Shown here: piece by piece, positions 24,211-33,585 of the stretch
How positions within the stretch are numbered: the stretch's first letter is position 1
Layout: each line of letters begins with the position of its first letter
NCBI RefSeq assembly: GCF_000003605.2
Contig: NW_003135334.1
Coordinates: 686,670-724,982, forward strand
DNA from: Saccoglossus kowalevskii
Taxonomy: Eukaryota > Hemichordata > Enteropneusta > Harrimaniidae
Reading direction: 5' to 3'
DNA: 38,313 bases
Notes under the pieces: generated by a model
Databases searched by the model: none
What the model saw: only the letters and a program-made list of their open reading frames with translations
What the model was told of the DNA's origin: nothing
Translations under genes and position numbers: made by a program

Positions 24211-25613
24211 TTGCCTTGGCAAATTATTTAAAAACATTCTAAACATTAGATTAACCACATTCTTAGAGAGAAAAAAACATACTTTCAAACAAGCAATTCG
24301 GATTCCGAAAGGATCGACACACAACAGATAATATCTCAATTCTTAAGACAATTATTAACAAATATGTTTATCATAGTAGCACTGTTAATAACAAAAACAA
24401 AGAAAAAATAAAATACAAAAAAATAATAGTAAAAAAACAAATAAAATATATGCATGCTTTGTTGATCTAAAAAAAAGGCCTTCCACAGTGTCTTGCATCA
24501 GGGATTGTATCTTAAATTTTTAAAGCTTGGAATATCGGGCAAAATTTATAAAATTATCAAAAACAATTATAGTAAGGTAAAATATAAAGTTAAGAGCGAA
24601 GAAGGATTAACTGAACACTTCACTTCAAAATTTTCATAAACGATCTACCTGATGTTCTTAATAAACCTAGATGTGACCCACCCAAACTGCAAAATACACC
24701 AGTCCTATTAACTGTATAATGTATGCTGACGATCGTGTAATACTTTCTGAAACAAAATCAGGATTACAAACCTGCCTTGATAATTTATCATTATACACTA
24801 AAAAATGGCATCTATAACTGTTAACACGGAAAAAACAAAAATTATGATCTTTAACAGATCGAATAGACTTCTAGAGAATGATATTTTCTTCTTTGAAGGT
24901 TGTGAGTTAATTACTGTAAAATCAACTAATTACCTCGGATTAATAGAAGTGCTAATGGGAAACTCAAGGAAGGCTCAAAAAGCATAAAAAGAAAAGCTTT
25001 AAAGGCCTTATTTTCTTTGAAAGGAAAAACTGGTAAAAACCTATACCTCTGTCTCTGTTTGATAAACTTATCAGACCAATTCTAACATATGGTAGTGATG
25101 TATGGGGAGATAAAATTATACTAAAATCACCAATTGAAGATGTTCATCTAAGTTATCTTCGTTTTCTCTTGGGGTACGATATCCCAAAACACACCAACAA
25201 TGGGTTTATATGGTGAACTTGGACGTTACCCATTGGAGACTTTTATCGAAAACAAATGATAAAATATTAAGAACTCGTCAAATCTATTATTAAAACAAGC
25301 TTTTCAAGAAAATGAAGAAATTAATAGTAAATGGTACACTAATATAGATTCCCTTTTGAATAACATCAACCAGTCTAACCTGGTCAACAACAATGGAATT
25401 CTAACAGCAAGGCAATTAGGACAAATTAACAAAAATATACAAAGATCATTCACATCAACTTGGAAAAGTGAATTACATAACGACGATAGATAATAACAAA
25501 TTAAGAACATAAAGAGAATTAAAAAACAATTTTGGTTTTGAAACCTACTTTGTTACCCTGCAAAATATTGAGATGCGCAAAAAATTAAATAATTCTGCCC
25601 CAGTGACCATAAC

Positions 25614-25859
25614 TTGAAAATTGAGACTGGCAAACACAAAGGAATACCCCTTGTTAATAGATTATGCAACCTTTGTGATCAGAGCGAAGTAGAAGATGAG
25701 TATCACCTAATGATGTCATGCCAAAGATATACCCCCGAAAGAAATGTCTTATTTGAAATGGCAAAAACCAAAATTGCCACCAAAGACACAATTCATAGCT
25801 TTGCTAAACAACAGTGGTCTAACACTACCCGTAGCAAGGTACCTAAAGAAGTGTTTTGA
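25614..25859 (+). pseudogene. LINE ORF2 C-terminal zinc-knuckle segment
   Basis: This is the best-preserved piece of the LINE protein: 81 open codons ending at a stop that probably matches the natural end of the protein, since the 3' untranslated region follows. It contains IPLVNRLCNLCDQ, EDEYHLMMSCQRY and a downstream charged region, a pattern found at the C-terminus of many Jockey/CR1-like polymerases. It is separated from the reverse transcriptase by stops and frame changes. Confidence 0.75.
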
Positions 25860-26284
25860 AATAAGACAGCAACCCTAGCGACAATCTTTCACAGGATTGC
25901 ATTCTGTTTTCTATCTTTTGTAGTATTATAATTTAAACTTAATATTTTTTTCTCTCTGTAATGTATTAGCTTAGTTTGTTTTATTTTATCTATTTTGTTT
26001 GTAACCTTTTATTCCTTCTTAAACTTTTGTAACCGTTGTCAATTCCTCCGGGGAATGTGTAAGTGTTAATAAAATTATTATTTGATCGGATGCTGCAGTA
26101 ATGAATGAAATGAATGCAAACCGTCGTCAGCGACGCATATTTATGTGCTGCTGCAACCGGTATTTTTTTGCAATGCTAAATTAATGTGAAAAAGAATTGT
26201 TTTTTTTAATCTTCTTTGCCGTTCATGTGCATGATGAGTAGTAATAAGTACTACAACAACAAATGGATATAATTTCAATATAGC

Positions 26285-27050
26285 AATTACTATTCGACTC
26301 TTTGCAGATGATACTAACCTATTTAAATCAATCTCTCGGAAATTGATAATGACTTTCAAAGGGTTCGTGAATGGTGCAGTGCTAACAAACTTACTATTAA
26401 TCCCGCCAAAACAAATTGCATGATAATTAAAACACCAAAACGATCGATCACTACTGAGGACAGCCTAGATATTAACGGGTCACCGATAGAGGGCGTATGT
26501 GTCGACCATTACCTTGGCGTCTCTACTGACCAGAATATATCACGGAAAGCCCACATTGATGAAATTTGCACATTTGCAAATATCCTTATTCTCTTATACA
26601 GCTCCTTAAATCTTCCACACATTTCATATTGCCTAGAAATCTAGGGTTACGTAATACATATGCAACTTTACTTCAACCAATATATCTCTTACAGAGTACG
26701 CCTCATCACTTTCTCATGCTGTTTCTCGTTTCCAAAAACTAAGAATTTGTTCACTCTGCAAGTTACAAGCCTGTTTATTTGTCTTTGATCTCAGTAAGGA
26801 ACTATTTTGTACATGATATTTACAACTATTTGAACCCATTGTCCCATAATTATCAAACCCGCTTAGCCTGTAGCTTGAATTATTTATTAGACCCCGAAAC
26901 TGAATCTTACACTCAACCACCACAGTCTTAAATACTCTGCAACAAAACATTGGAACTCATTGCTTGGTGCATTTAAAACCATCACTAAGGCCACAAATAT
27001 TTAATTATAATATGTTTCTATATATATATATATTTATATAATCTATATTG
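26285..27050 (+). mobile_element. Second non-LTR retrotransposon fragment, different family
   Basis: It starts with a reverse transcriptase catalytic block containing LFADDTNLF (about 26308-26335), followed after a frame change by ANKLTINPAKTN-like text. A well-kept 74-codon segment (26420-26644) holds DHYLGVSTDQNIS, matching the GV.LD..L.W block after the palm. Degenerate C-terminal text follows and the copy ends in a TA dinucleotide run (about 27018-27040). FADD rather than YADD, and different flanking text, show it is not part of the preceding LINE. It is 5'-truncated and has several stops. Confidence 0.75.
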
Positions 27051-27106
27051 ATATGGTAGCCCGTATAACAGCTCCAGCAAACGATGCATTTTATGTTTGT
27101 AGGAAA

Positions 27107-27526
27107 GGCCAGACTTTTTTATTCCTTTAGCGAGTTTTTATAAGACAATTGTCTTGAGGAGGGCGGAAAAAATAAAATTATTTCTTTTTTTCCATTAGAT
27201 TTGTGTGATTCTCAAAGAATTGTAAGTGAGAACATTGATCGGAGAGAAAAAATGAAATAAAATGTTATTCCATGTATAACCTTGTTTCTCATCTGCGCGA
27301 GACTTCGGTACTTTGATCATGATACTCCCACGAAAATGCAACTTCGATTTGTTATGCGGCGGGCGGTAAAAAAAATGAAGATAAAAATAATATTTTTTAG
27401 CATTTTTTGCGCTTACAAATCGGCGGGCGCGAGAAATTACGCTGAAATGAAATTATATTTTTATTTCATTTTTGGCTCCTGTTCATTCGGCGGGTCCGCG
27501 AAACAAGGGGTAATAAAAGTCTGGCC
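27107..27526. mobile_element. MITE-like element, 420 bp, GGCCAGAC termini
   Basis: GGCCAGACTTTTTTATTCC at the left end matches the reverse complement of the right end, GGCCAGACTTTTATTACCCC. Inside, phrases built on CGGCGGGCG followed by A-rich text and AATAAAAT/ATTTTTAT recur about every 70-75 bp (27355, 27421, 27488). There is no coding potential. Target duplication is unclear (A-rich on both sides). Confidence 0.65.
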
Positions 27527-27856
27527 AAAAATTTGTCATAATTTGTAGACCCCACCACTCACACTAAACAAAAGAAATGAACTCGTGTCATAATGCCGAC
27601 ACAGATCAAATTAACCTTTCTATTTAATTTTAAATAATATGTTATGCTTATAATGTATGCTCTTTGGTGCAGTGAATTATTATAACATAAAGCTCCTGAT
27701 GAGTAAAGTGCTTGTACCTTACGAAACAGTGCTGTCGAGTTTCAATATTCATGTAGTTGTGTATTAATTCCTCTATTACCGTATTCACCCGCTCTACATA
27801 TACTTTGTATTGAGCATTTTTGTTTTGGAATAATCGACTTTCGTATCTACACAATA

Positions 27857-28062
27857 TATACTGTAAAAGGGTTATTTATTCACTGGGTTTTAATTTTGCT
27901 TATTTCGCTGACTGGAAAATGCGCTAAATTGAAACCCAGTAGATATGTAAAATTTAGCATAAGAAAATGATAAAACCGTGAATTTAAAACCCACAGAATA
28001 TGCCTGAAATGGTAAATCAGCAAAATTTGAACCCAGTGAAAATTAGTCATTTTACAGTATAC
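27857..28062. mobile_element. MITE with TACTGTAA termini, copy 1
   Basis: The left end TATACTGTAAAAGG..., then CACTGGGTTTTAATTTTGCT, is mirrored by the right end (reverse complement GTATACTGTAAAATGACT..., then CACTGGGTTCAAATTTTGCT), giving terminal inverted repeats of more than 40 bp. TA flanks both ends, consistent with a TA target duplication (Tc1/mariner-like). A second copy of the same length lies at 37515-37719. Confidence 0.8.
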
Positions 28063-28441
28063 TACTTGTGCACGCTCGTGCCGAGATCCCGTAACGTGAA
28101 CGTAGCAATATGTATAATAGTAACACGTGTCGTTGAAGGCGGTATAACAGTAAAGGCAGGTATGTCACACGCAACGTAATATTACCATAATTGGTATAGT
28201 ACAGGTGTGATGGTTCAAATACCAAAATGGCAACAGTAACAGAAAGACTTCCCTGGCGGCGATGATAACATACGAACACGGAGCCAACAGATGAGGTTTC
28301 AACTGGTACTGGTATTATTATACTCTACAAACATCAAGTACAATAACGCGGTAAAACTCCACTACTCCAATAACTAGATACTTAAACTCCAATACAATTC
28401 AACGAGATCTCCGATCTGAACTCAGTGCTGAACAACTCCAC

Positions 28442-28632
28442 TATATATACCCCCCACTGTCTATAAATAGACCATTACATCAGCATACATAATGAGTCTG
28501 TAACTTACTACAAATTTCTAGAATGTTCCATTACTTTCTATTGCCTCCTACAGTGTTCTATTACCTATTCAACCAGTTTCTATACAAAATCTAGAATATT
28601 CCACCCAGACACAGTACGGTTCTAGAACATTC
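28442..28632 (-). promoter_or_regulatory. Heat-shock-type promoter: three HSEs and a TATA box, facing left
   Basis: Two perfect three-unit heat-shock elements, TTCTAGAATGTTC (28516-28528) and TTCTAGAACATTC (28620-28632), and a near-perfect one, ATCTAGAATATTC (28589-28601), lie within 120 bp. On the minus strand they are followed by a TATA box (TATATATA at 28442-28449, with G on both sides). HSF trimers bind alternating GAA/TTC units, and HSEs upstream of TATA are the layout of heat-shock promoters. No gene is recognisable to the left, so the promoter may belong to a decayed gene or to an LTR. A Tc1/mariner-like MITE abuts at 28062. Confidence 0.55.
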
Positions 28633-30230
28633 TCAGTGACACGGTAAATAAGTCGTATGCGACAAGGTATAGCCGCGTGGATAGGGACCAGAGACTGAGA
28701 CTGGCAATCAAGTCCGTGTCTGTCACCGAACCAAAGAATTGGGCGGGTAGACAAAGATATTGGTATTTTGCTAAATGTTATTAAGAGTAAAAAGAGAAAT
28801 GGATGGTTTCATAATGTGCGTCTAAATATTCCAATAAACGTATTAACAAATGCGTAATGAAATTTCGTTCTGACAATAATAATACCAATAAACTAAATCT
28901 GACGAGATTGGACAAAAACTCCAAGAACTTTTAGTATTAGTTAAAAGAAAAAAAACATTGGGTTTCTTTAACAACATTTTCACCCATGGGTAGCACGAAC
29001 ATTTCAAGTCGTTATTCAATGTCGACAGAACGAGATACCGGACACGATGATTTCTACGAGTTGGTAAAACAGTTTGTGAACATTGTAGATATGAGTGATA
29101 CAAACGAGTTTTCTGGGATTATTTATAAAATATTACACGTAATAATAGCTATTGTCGAGATTAAAAGCCAGTATTTAAGATTATGAAAAATAGCTAGATT
29201 GCATTCCTGTTGATTTTATTTTATTTTAATAATGTACCAGTGTCCATTATCATGAGGTATTTTTTAACTAAATACTCGACAGTTGATATTTTCCAGAATC
29301 GTGGTCAAATGGTTTTTATTTTTCCGGTTCATAACACGGTAATATATCAGAACAAAACACTTATAATAGTCACGGTATTATTCTGCTTGGTGCACAAAGT
29401 AAAATTTGTACACACACTTTATGTAAAGGCGGTACCTATTTGTGCTCACCGTGACTGTCCAACCAAAAAAGCTGAGTGTATTGCGCGATGGATTTAAAAA
29501 AAAAAAAACTTTTCGGCAGAGTAGACCGTTATTGTATAAATTAGTCAAATCAGGAATGCGAGACGAATTACTCAAGACACTTTAATCAATGTACAAAAAT
29601 ATATCGGCATATGGTCTTCGATGTGTCTCTTTATTTTCATATCTCCCTTTCCTTTACTTTTCAGCGTTTTATTCGTTATAATCTACACAGGAAAACACCT
29701 TATTACTCATCCTTATTCTGGGCTTTATGTAGTATTAGTATTAGTAAATCTGTTTAAACAACGTTCCGAGTGGCACACAAACTGAGGCTCAAGCAAGATT
29801 ATTGCTGAGCATTTTAAACAAGTATTGTAACATGGAAAATTACGTGTACAATTTAACATATTGAATACTATTGTATGTTCGATACACAGTTTAGATTTGA
29901 GCAAATTATTTGAATACTGAAACATATAGATGGCAAAAACACACACAGAGACTAGCGCACGTGCAAAGTGTGTTCTCTCATACTAGTAGTTGAAAATGGA
30001 TTTCACTTTTTGTTATGTTTCCCACTTTATGCAGGACTATTAAAGGAAACTAATACAATAAATTTCTATTTTCATTGTTGTTATTAATATTATTGTTACA
30101 GTATCTTATCTTTTAGAGAACAGCCTGTAAATTCAAAAATTTTGAACTGCCACTGAAGGGTACGTACAGATTTGTCTTGTGTAACAATTATTCACCTGCG
30201 AGAAGGAGATCGGGGGTATTATGCGATTTA
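28633..30230. other. Noncoding upstream of CNNM, no gene seen
   Basis: No supportable gene. A 66-codon frame at 28986-29186 (MGSTNISSRYSMSTERDTGH at its start, with a hydrophobic segment near the end) reads somewhat protein-like but has no known domain, splice support or strong start context. Confidence 0.45.
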
Positions 30231-30435
30231 TTCCATTCCACGTGGTTAGCTCTCCACCAATCAGTTTGGTGTACAAGAGAGATAATACGATTGTTTAATT
30301 TATTTCCTATTTCGTGTACATCGGTGAGGGCGCAATTACTAATGGTTATTGGCGTGGCATTCAACGACCTACTTTGACCTCATTACAGAATGAAATCGTG
30401 ACGTCACATGAGATATAGTCTACCAAAGATGGCGG
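30231..30435 (+). promoter_or_regulatory. Putative proximal promoter of the CNNM gene
   Basis: Upstream of the start codon are an E-box CACGTG (30239-30244), a CCAAT box (CCAATCA, 30257-30263), a full CRE palindrome TGACGTCA (30399-30406) running into a TCACATGA M-box-like site, and AAGATGGCGG (30426-30435), a YY1-type site that includes the start codon. No TATA box stands out. This fits a broadly expressed TATA-less promoter. The sites are seen; their function is inferred. Confidence 0.45.
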
Positions 30436-31761
30436 ATGCGAGAACATGTCTTATTCAGCTCATGGTATTTGTACTGGCAATATGCAGTGTTTATGCAGTC
30501 AACGAATCACTAAGTCGGTCAGAAGTATATGCTCTACGTGCCGAAGAAGGGATTGTCTCGAAGGAAGGCGGCATGCTAGTTTTGATTGCAGGAGAACATT
30601 ATGTGCTTCGAATCATCGGCAGCGGTTTGAGTACTGGTACATTGTTGACATTTACGACACAGGATAACGCTACGAAAGGTGACAATTGTGATGACTTCGA
30701 TCATACGGAGACATTTCAGTTGTCCGCTGATGATACAAGTGAAAAAACTGCATTGGTATATGAAGTAGTGTTACCTTTGCCGTTAAATAAAAATATATTC
30801 GCCATTTGTCTCAAAGACGCCGGCGATGGTAGTGTGTGGGTACACCAAGGCATGGAGCCTTGGAACTCTGTGAAGTCGACCAATCCACCGGAACCTTTCC
30901 TACCTATTTGGGCTCACCTGCTACTGCTCGTTCTCTTACTGTGTATGTCTGGTCTGTTCAGTGGTCTTAATTTAGGTCTCATGGCATTAGACCCAACGGA
31001 ACTTAAAATTGTTGTTAATTGTGGCACTCCGAAAGAAAAACGATACGCCAAAGCCATATCACCCATACGAAAACATGGCAATTATTTACTATGTTCCCTT
31101 CTGCTAGGCAATGTCTTGGTGAACAGTTCTATTGCTATTTTATTAGATGACTTGTCATCTGGTATATGGGCTCTACTTGGTTCAACCATTGGTATTGTAA
31201 TCTTTGGTGAAATTGTCCCCCAGTCCATTTGTTCACGTCATGGTCTGGCTGTAGGTGCCAGGACGGTGTTTCTAACAAAATTATTCATGATTTTAACTTT
31301 TCCACTATCCTTTCCAATAAGCAAACTTCTTGACTGTATTTTGGGTCAAGAAATAGGAACAGTGTATAACAAAGAACGCTTGTTAGAGTTATTGAGAGTG
31401 ACAGCACAGTATGCTGATTTCGAAAAAGGCGAAGTGGATATAATATCTGGGGCACTGGAATTGAAATCTAAATGTGTGTCTGAAGTGATGACATCCATCG
31501 ATGATTGCTACATGATAGACTACAGTGCGGTGCTGGATTTTAACACCATGTCTGACATAATGAGCAAAGGATTCACCCGAATACCCGTTTATATGGGAGA
31601 GCGTTCCAATATCGTAGCATTGTTGTTTGTCAAAGATTTGGCTTTTGTGGATCCTGATGACTGTACTCCTCTGAAAACTGTGTGTAAATTCTATAACCAT
31701 CCTATTAATTTTGTCTTTGGAGATACTACCTTAGATGTCATGTTAGAAGAATTCAAAAAAG
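30429..31761 (+). CDS. CNNM: CNNM-family magnesium transporter, coding exon 1
   Basis: CNNM proteins (ancient conserved domain proteins) are plasma-membrane proteins for Mg2+ efflux or homeostasis. I start at the ATG at 30429 (CAAAGATGG, strong Kozak) rather than the in-frame ATG 21 bases upstream, because it puts a signal peptide (residues 1-23, ending VYA) at the N-terminus. Residues 24-156 form the extracellular domain, with sequons at N25 and N80 and Cys87/Cys127. The DUF21 module covers about 157-305: [16 protein letters not shown] at 174-189, [13 protein letters not shown] at 220-232, [18 protein letters not shown] at 260-277. CBS1 starts near 345 and includes GFTRIPV and [12 protein letters not shown], and CBS2 starts at [10 protein letters not shown]. 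The exon ends after LEEFKK in phase 1 at donor GTATCT (31762). The usual MTP at the CBS start is MTS here. Without splicing the frame stops at 31776-31778. Which vertebrate paralogue it matches best is not resolved. Confidence 0.95.
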
Positions 31762-32535
31762 GTATCTATTTCATTTGATTAGATTATATTGTTTTTTTCT
31801 CTGATGATCCTGTAAATTGTAAAGACAATTTTAATAAATGTAACAGCTCTATCGGGTTTTTTAGGGCTACAGTTTGGAGTATTTTTTTAGGGCTTTGACA
31901 AAAAATTCTCTTCCATTAGTTTGACTGTTTCTGACCACTTAATATTTTTTTTATTCTTACATTTGGATGTTCAAAAAAACATCATTATTAATTAAAAAAA
32001 GATTGAATTTGTGTATGCTAATTAAACTCATTTATGACGATAAAGTTTCACGAAAGTTTCCTGTCAAAAAAATGATAGTAACCAATCTTAAAAATTATTC
32101 TGACTGTAAGTGGTTTACAACATCCTCTACAATTTTAATTTCACAAGAAAGACATTAAAGTTTTGCGAATTTCACGCGTCAGTGAAACCCATGACATTAG
32201 TGGCAGTGAATATTCATTAGGTCGTAAAGAAAGTAATAGTGACTTTCATGGAATTTCTTTCCTCACAAAAGCCATTAAATTATCAAATAGTGAAAATGTA
32301 CAGCTGTGAAAATTAACAAGTTTACCGTTTCTGTGCTCTTCCCAGAAAATATTCTAGTGTTGCAAATAATTTACAATACAATATTCCATTCATTGTTATG
32401 ATAATTATATTGTGGGTGGCTACTCAATAATATTCTTGGGAAAGTTCTGAAAGCTTGGTTTACAAATACTGCTACTTGTACATGTGTATTTTATGAGCAG
32501 TGGACTTAAAATCTATAATTTTTACATATTTGTTA

Positions 32536-33182
32536 TATTATTTATTTATAACATGTGTGGTATTATTTATTTATACTATGTGAGGTATTATTTATTTATA
32601 CCATGTGTGGTTTTATCTATTTATACCATGTGTGGTTTTATCTATTTATACCATGTGTGGTATTATTTATTTATACCACGTGTGGTATTATTTATTTATA
32701 CTATGTGAGGTATTATTTATTTATACTATGTGAGGTATTATTTATTTATACCATGTGTGGTGTTATTTATTTATACCATGTGTGGTTTTATCTATTTATA
32801 CCATGTGCGGTATTATTTATTTATACATGTACCATGTGTGGTATTATTTATTTATACTATGTGCTGTATTATTTATACCATGTGTGGTATTATTTATTTA
32901 TACTATATACGGTATTTATACCATGTGTGGTATTATTTATTTATACTATGTGCAGTATTATTTATTTATACCATGTGTGGTATTATTTATTTATACTATG
33001 TGCAGTATTATTTATACCATGTGTGGTGTTATTTATTTATACTATGTGCGGTATTATTTATTTATACCATGTGTGGTATTATTTATTTATACCATGTGTG
33101 GTATTATTTATTTATACTACATGTATGTGCAGTATTATTTATTTATACCAAGTGTGGTATTTTTTTATTTATAATATGTGTG
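32536..33182 (+). repeat. 25-bp minisatellite in CNNM intron 1 (about 26 units)
   Basis: Units of 25 bp, TATTA followed by TTTATTTATACCATGTGTGG, recur from 32536. Variants have CTATGTGAGG or CTATGTGCAG, and a few units are shortened by about 9 bases. Because 25 is not a multiple of three and the unit has no stop in any forward frame, overlapping open frames up to 231 codons arise. They lie inside an intron and are not genes. Confidence 0.95.
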
Positions 33183-33296
33183 TACTTCTGCCATATGATA
33201 TGTGTGGAATTATTTTATTTTTGCATCTTAATGCACATGTGCAATTCTGAAGCAGTACTCAGAAAATCCACGGACCTTTACTTAAAGGTTGAAATC

Positions 33297-33500
33297 TATG
33301 CATATTAATGATAAAATTTGCATAAATGCTCAGATTTATCTGATTAGATTCATCACACAAAACTGTCGGATTAATCTGATGGTAAAATACAAACACAAAT
33401 GTACATGCAAATTTAATAGGATGAAATTAAACATGTCTGAAAAAAATCTGTTCAGACATCCGATTTTGTGGTTTACACATGCGATTTATCTGAACAGATT
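33297..33500. repeat. Diverged interspersed repeat, copy in intron 1
   Basis: Text from GCATATTAATGATAAAATTT through CAGATTTATCTGATTAGATT matches 36430-36600 in intron 2, apart from a gap of about 25 bases there. The end contains a perfect 12-bp inverted repeat, AATCTGTTCAGA (33445-33456) and TCTGAACAGATT (33489-33500), with a 32-base loop, directly before TTAA at 33499. Confidence 0.55.
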
Positions 33501-33585
33501 AACAGGCGGTGGTTGTCGTGCAGCGTGTGTTCGAATTTTTTATAAATAGACATGATTTTACACGCGTTGTGTACATCGCTACATG
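33499..33585 (+). mobile_element. Partial TTAA-type MITE, related to 15025-15165
   Basis: Begins TTAACAGGCGGTGGTTGTCG, then GCGTGTGTTCGAATTTTTTA and TTTTACACGCGTTGTGTAC, matching the reverse complement of about 15095-15160. The opposite terminus is not recognisable, so this is a truncated or diverged copy. Confidence 0.55.

Larger units (their letters stand above)
23380..26082 (+). mobile_element. Non-LTR retrotransposon (LINE, Jockey/CR1-like), 5'-truncated and decayed
   Basis: The copy begins within reverse transcriptase (block containing FPDSWNLSFLIPIHKSGSK near 23455-23515) and continues with an NHRGIAISSC block. After an inserted LTR it resumes with QFGFRKDRHTTDN (about 24290), FVDLKKAFHSV (about 24460-24490), the catalytic YADD (about 24724-24735) and a following VNTEKTKIMIFN block. 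The C-terminal segment at 25614-25859 has a CNLCDQ..EDEYHLMMSC Cys/His motif. The 3' end carries AATAAAATTATTATT near 26068-26082. Many stops and frame changes make it a dead copy. The 5' boundary is not sharp, and the clade is assigned by general resemblance only. Confidence 0.85.

Noticed and set aside
28986-29186. 66-codon frame upstream of CNNM as a small gene
   Set aside because: Reads somewhat protein-like, but the start context is weak and I recognise no family. Conservation data would be needed to support it.
30408-30428. Upstream in-frame ATG as the CNNM start
   Set aside because: Poor Kozak context (C at -3). The ATG at 30429 has A at -3 and G at +4 and places the signal peptide at the N-terminus.
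32484-33308. Overlapping 74-231 residue Ile/Tyr/Leu/Cys-rich proteins
   Set aside because: They are products of the 25-bp minisatellite and lie within the CNNM intron.
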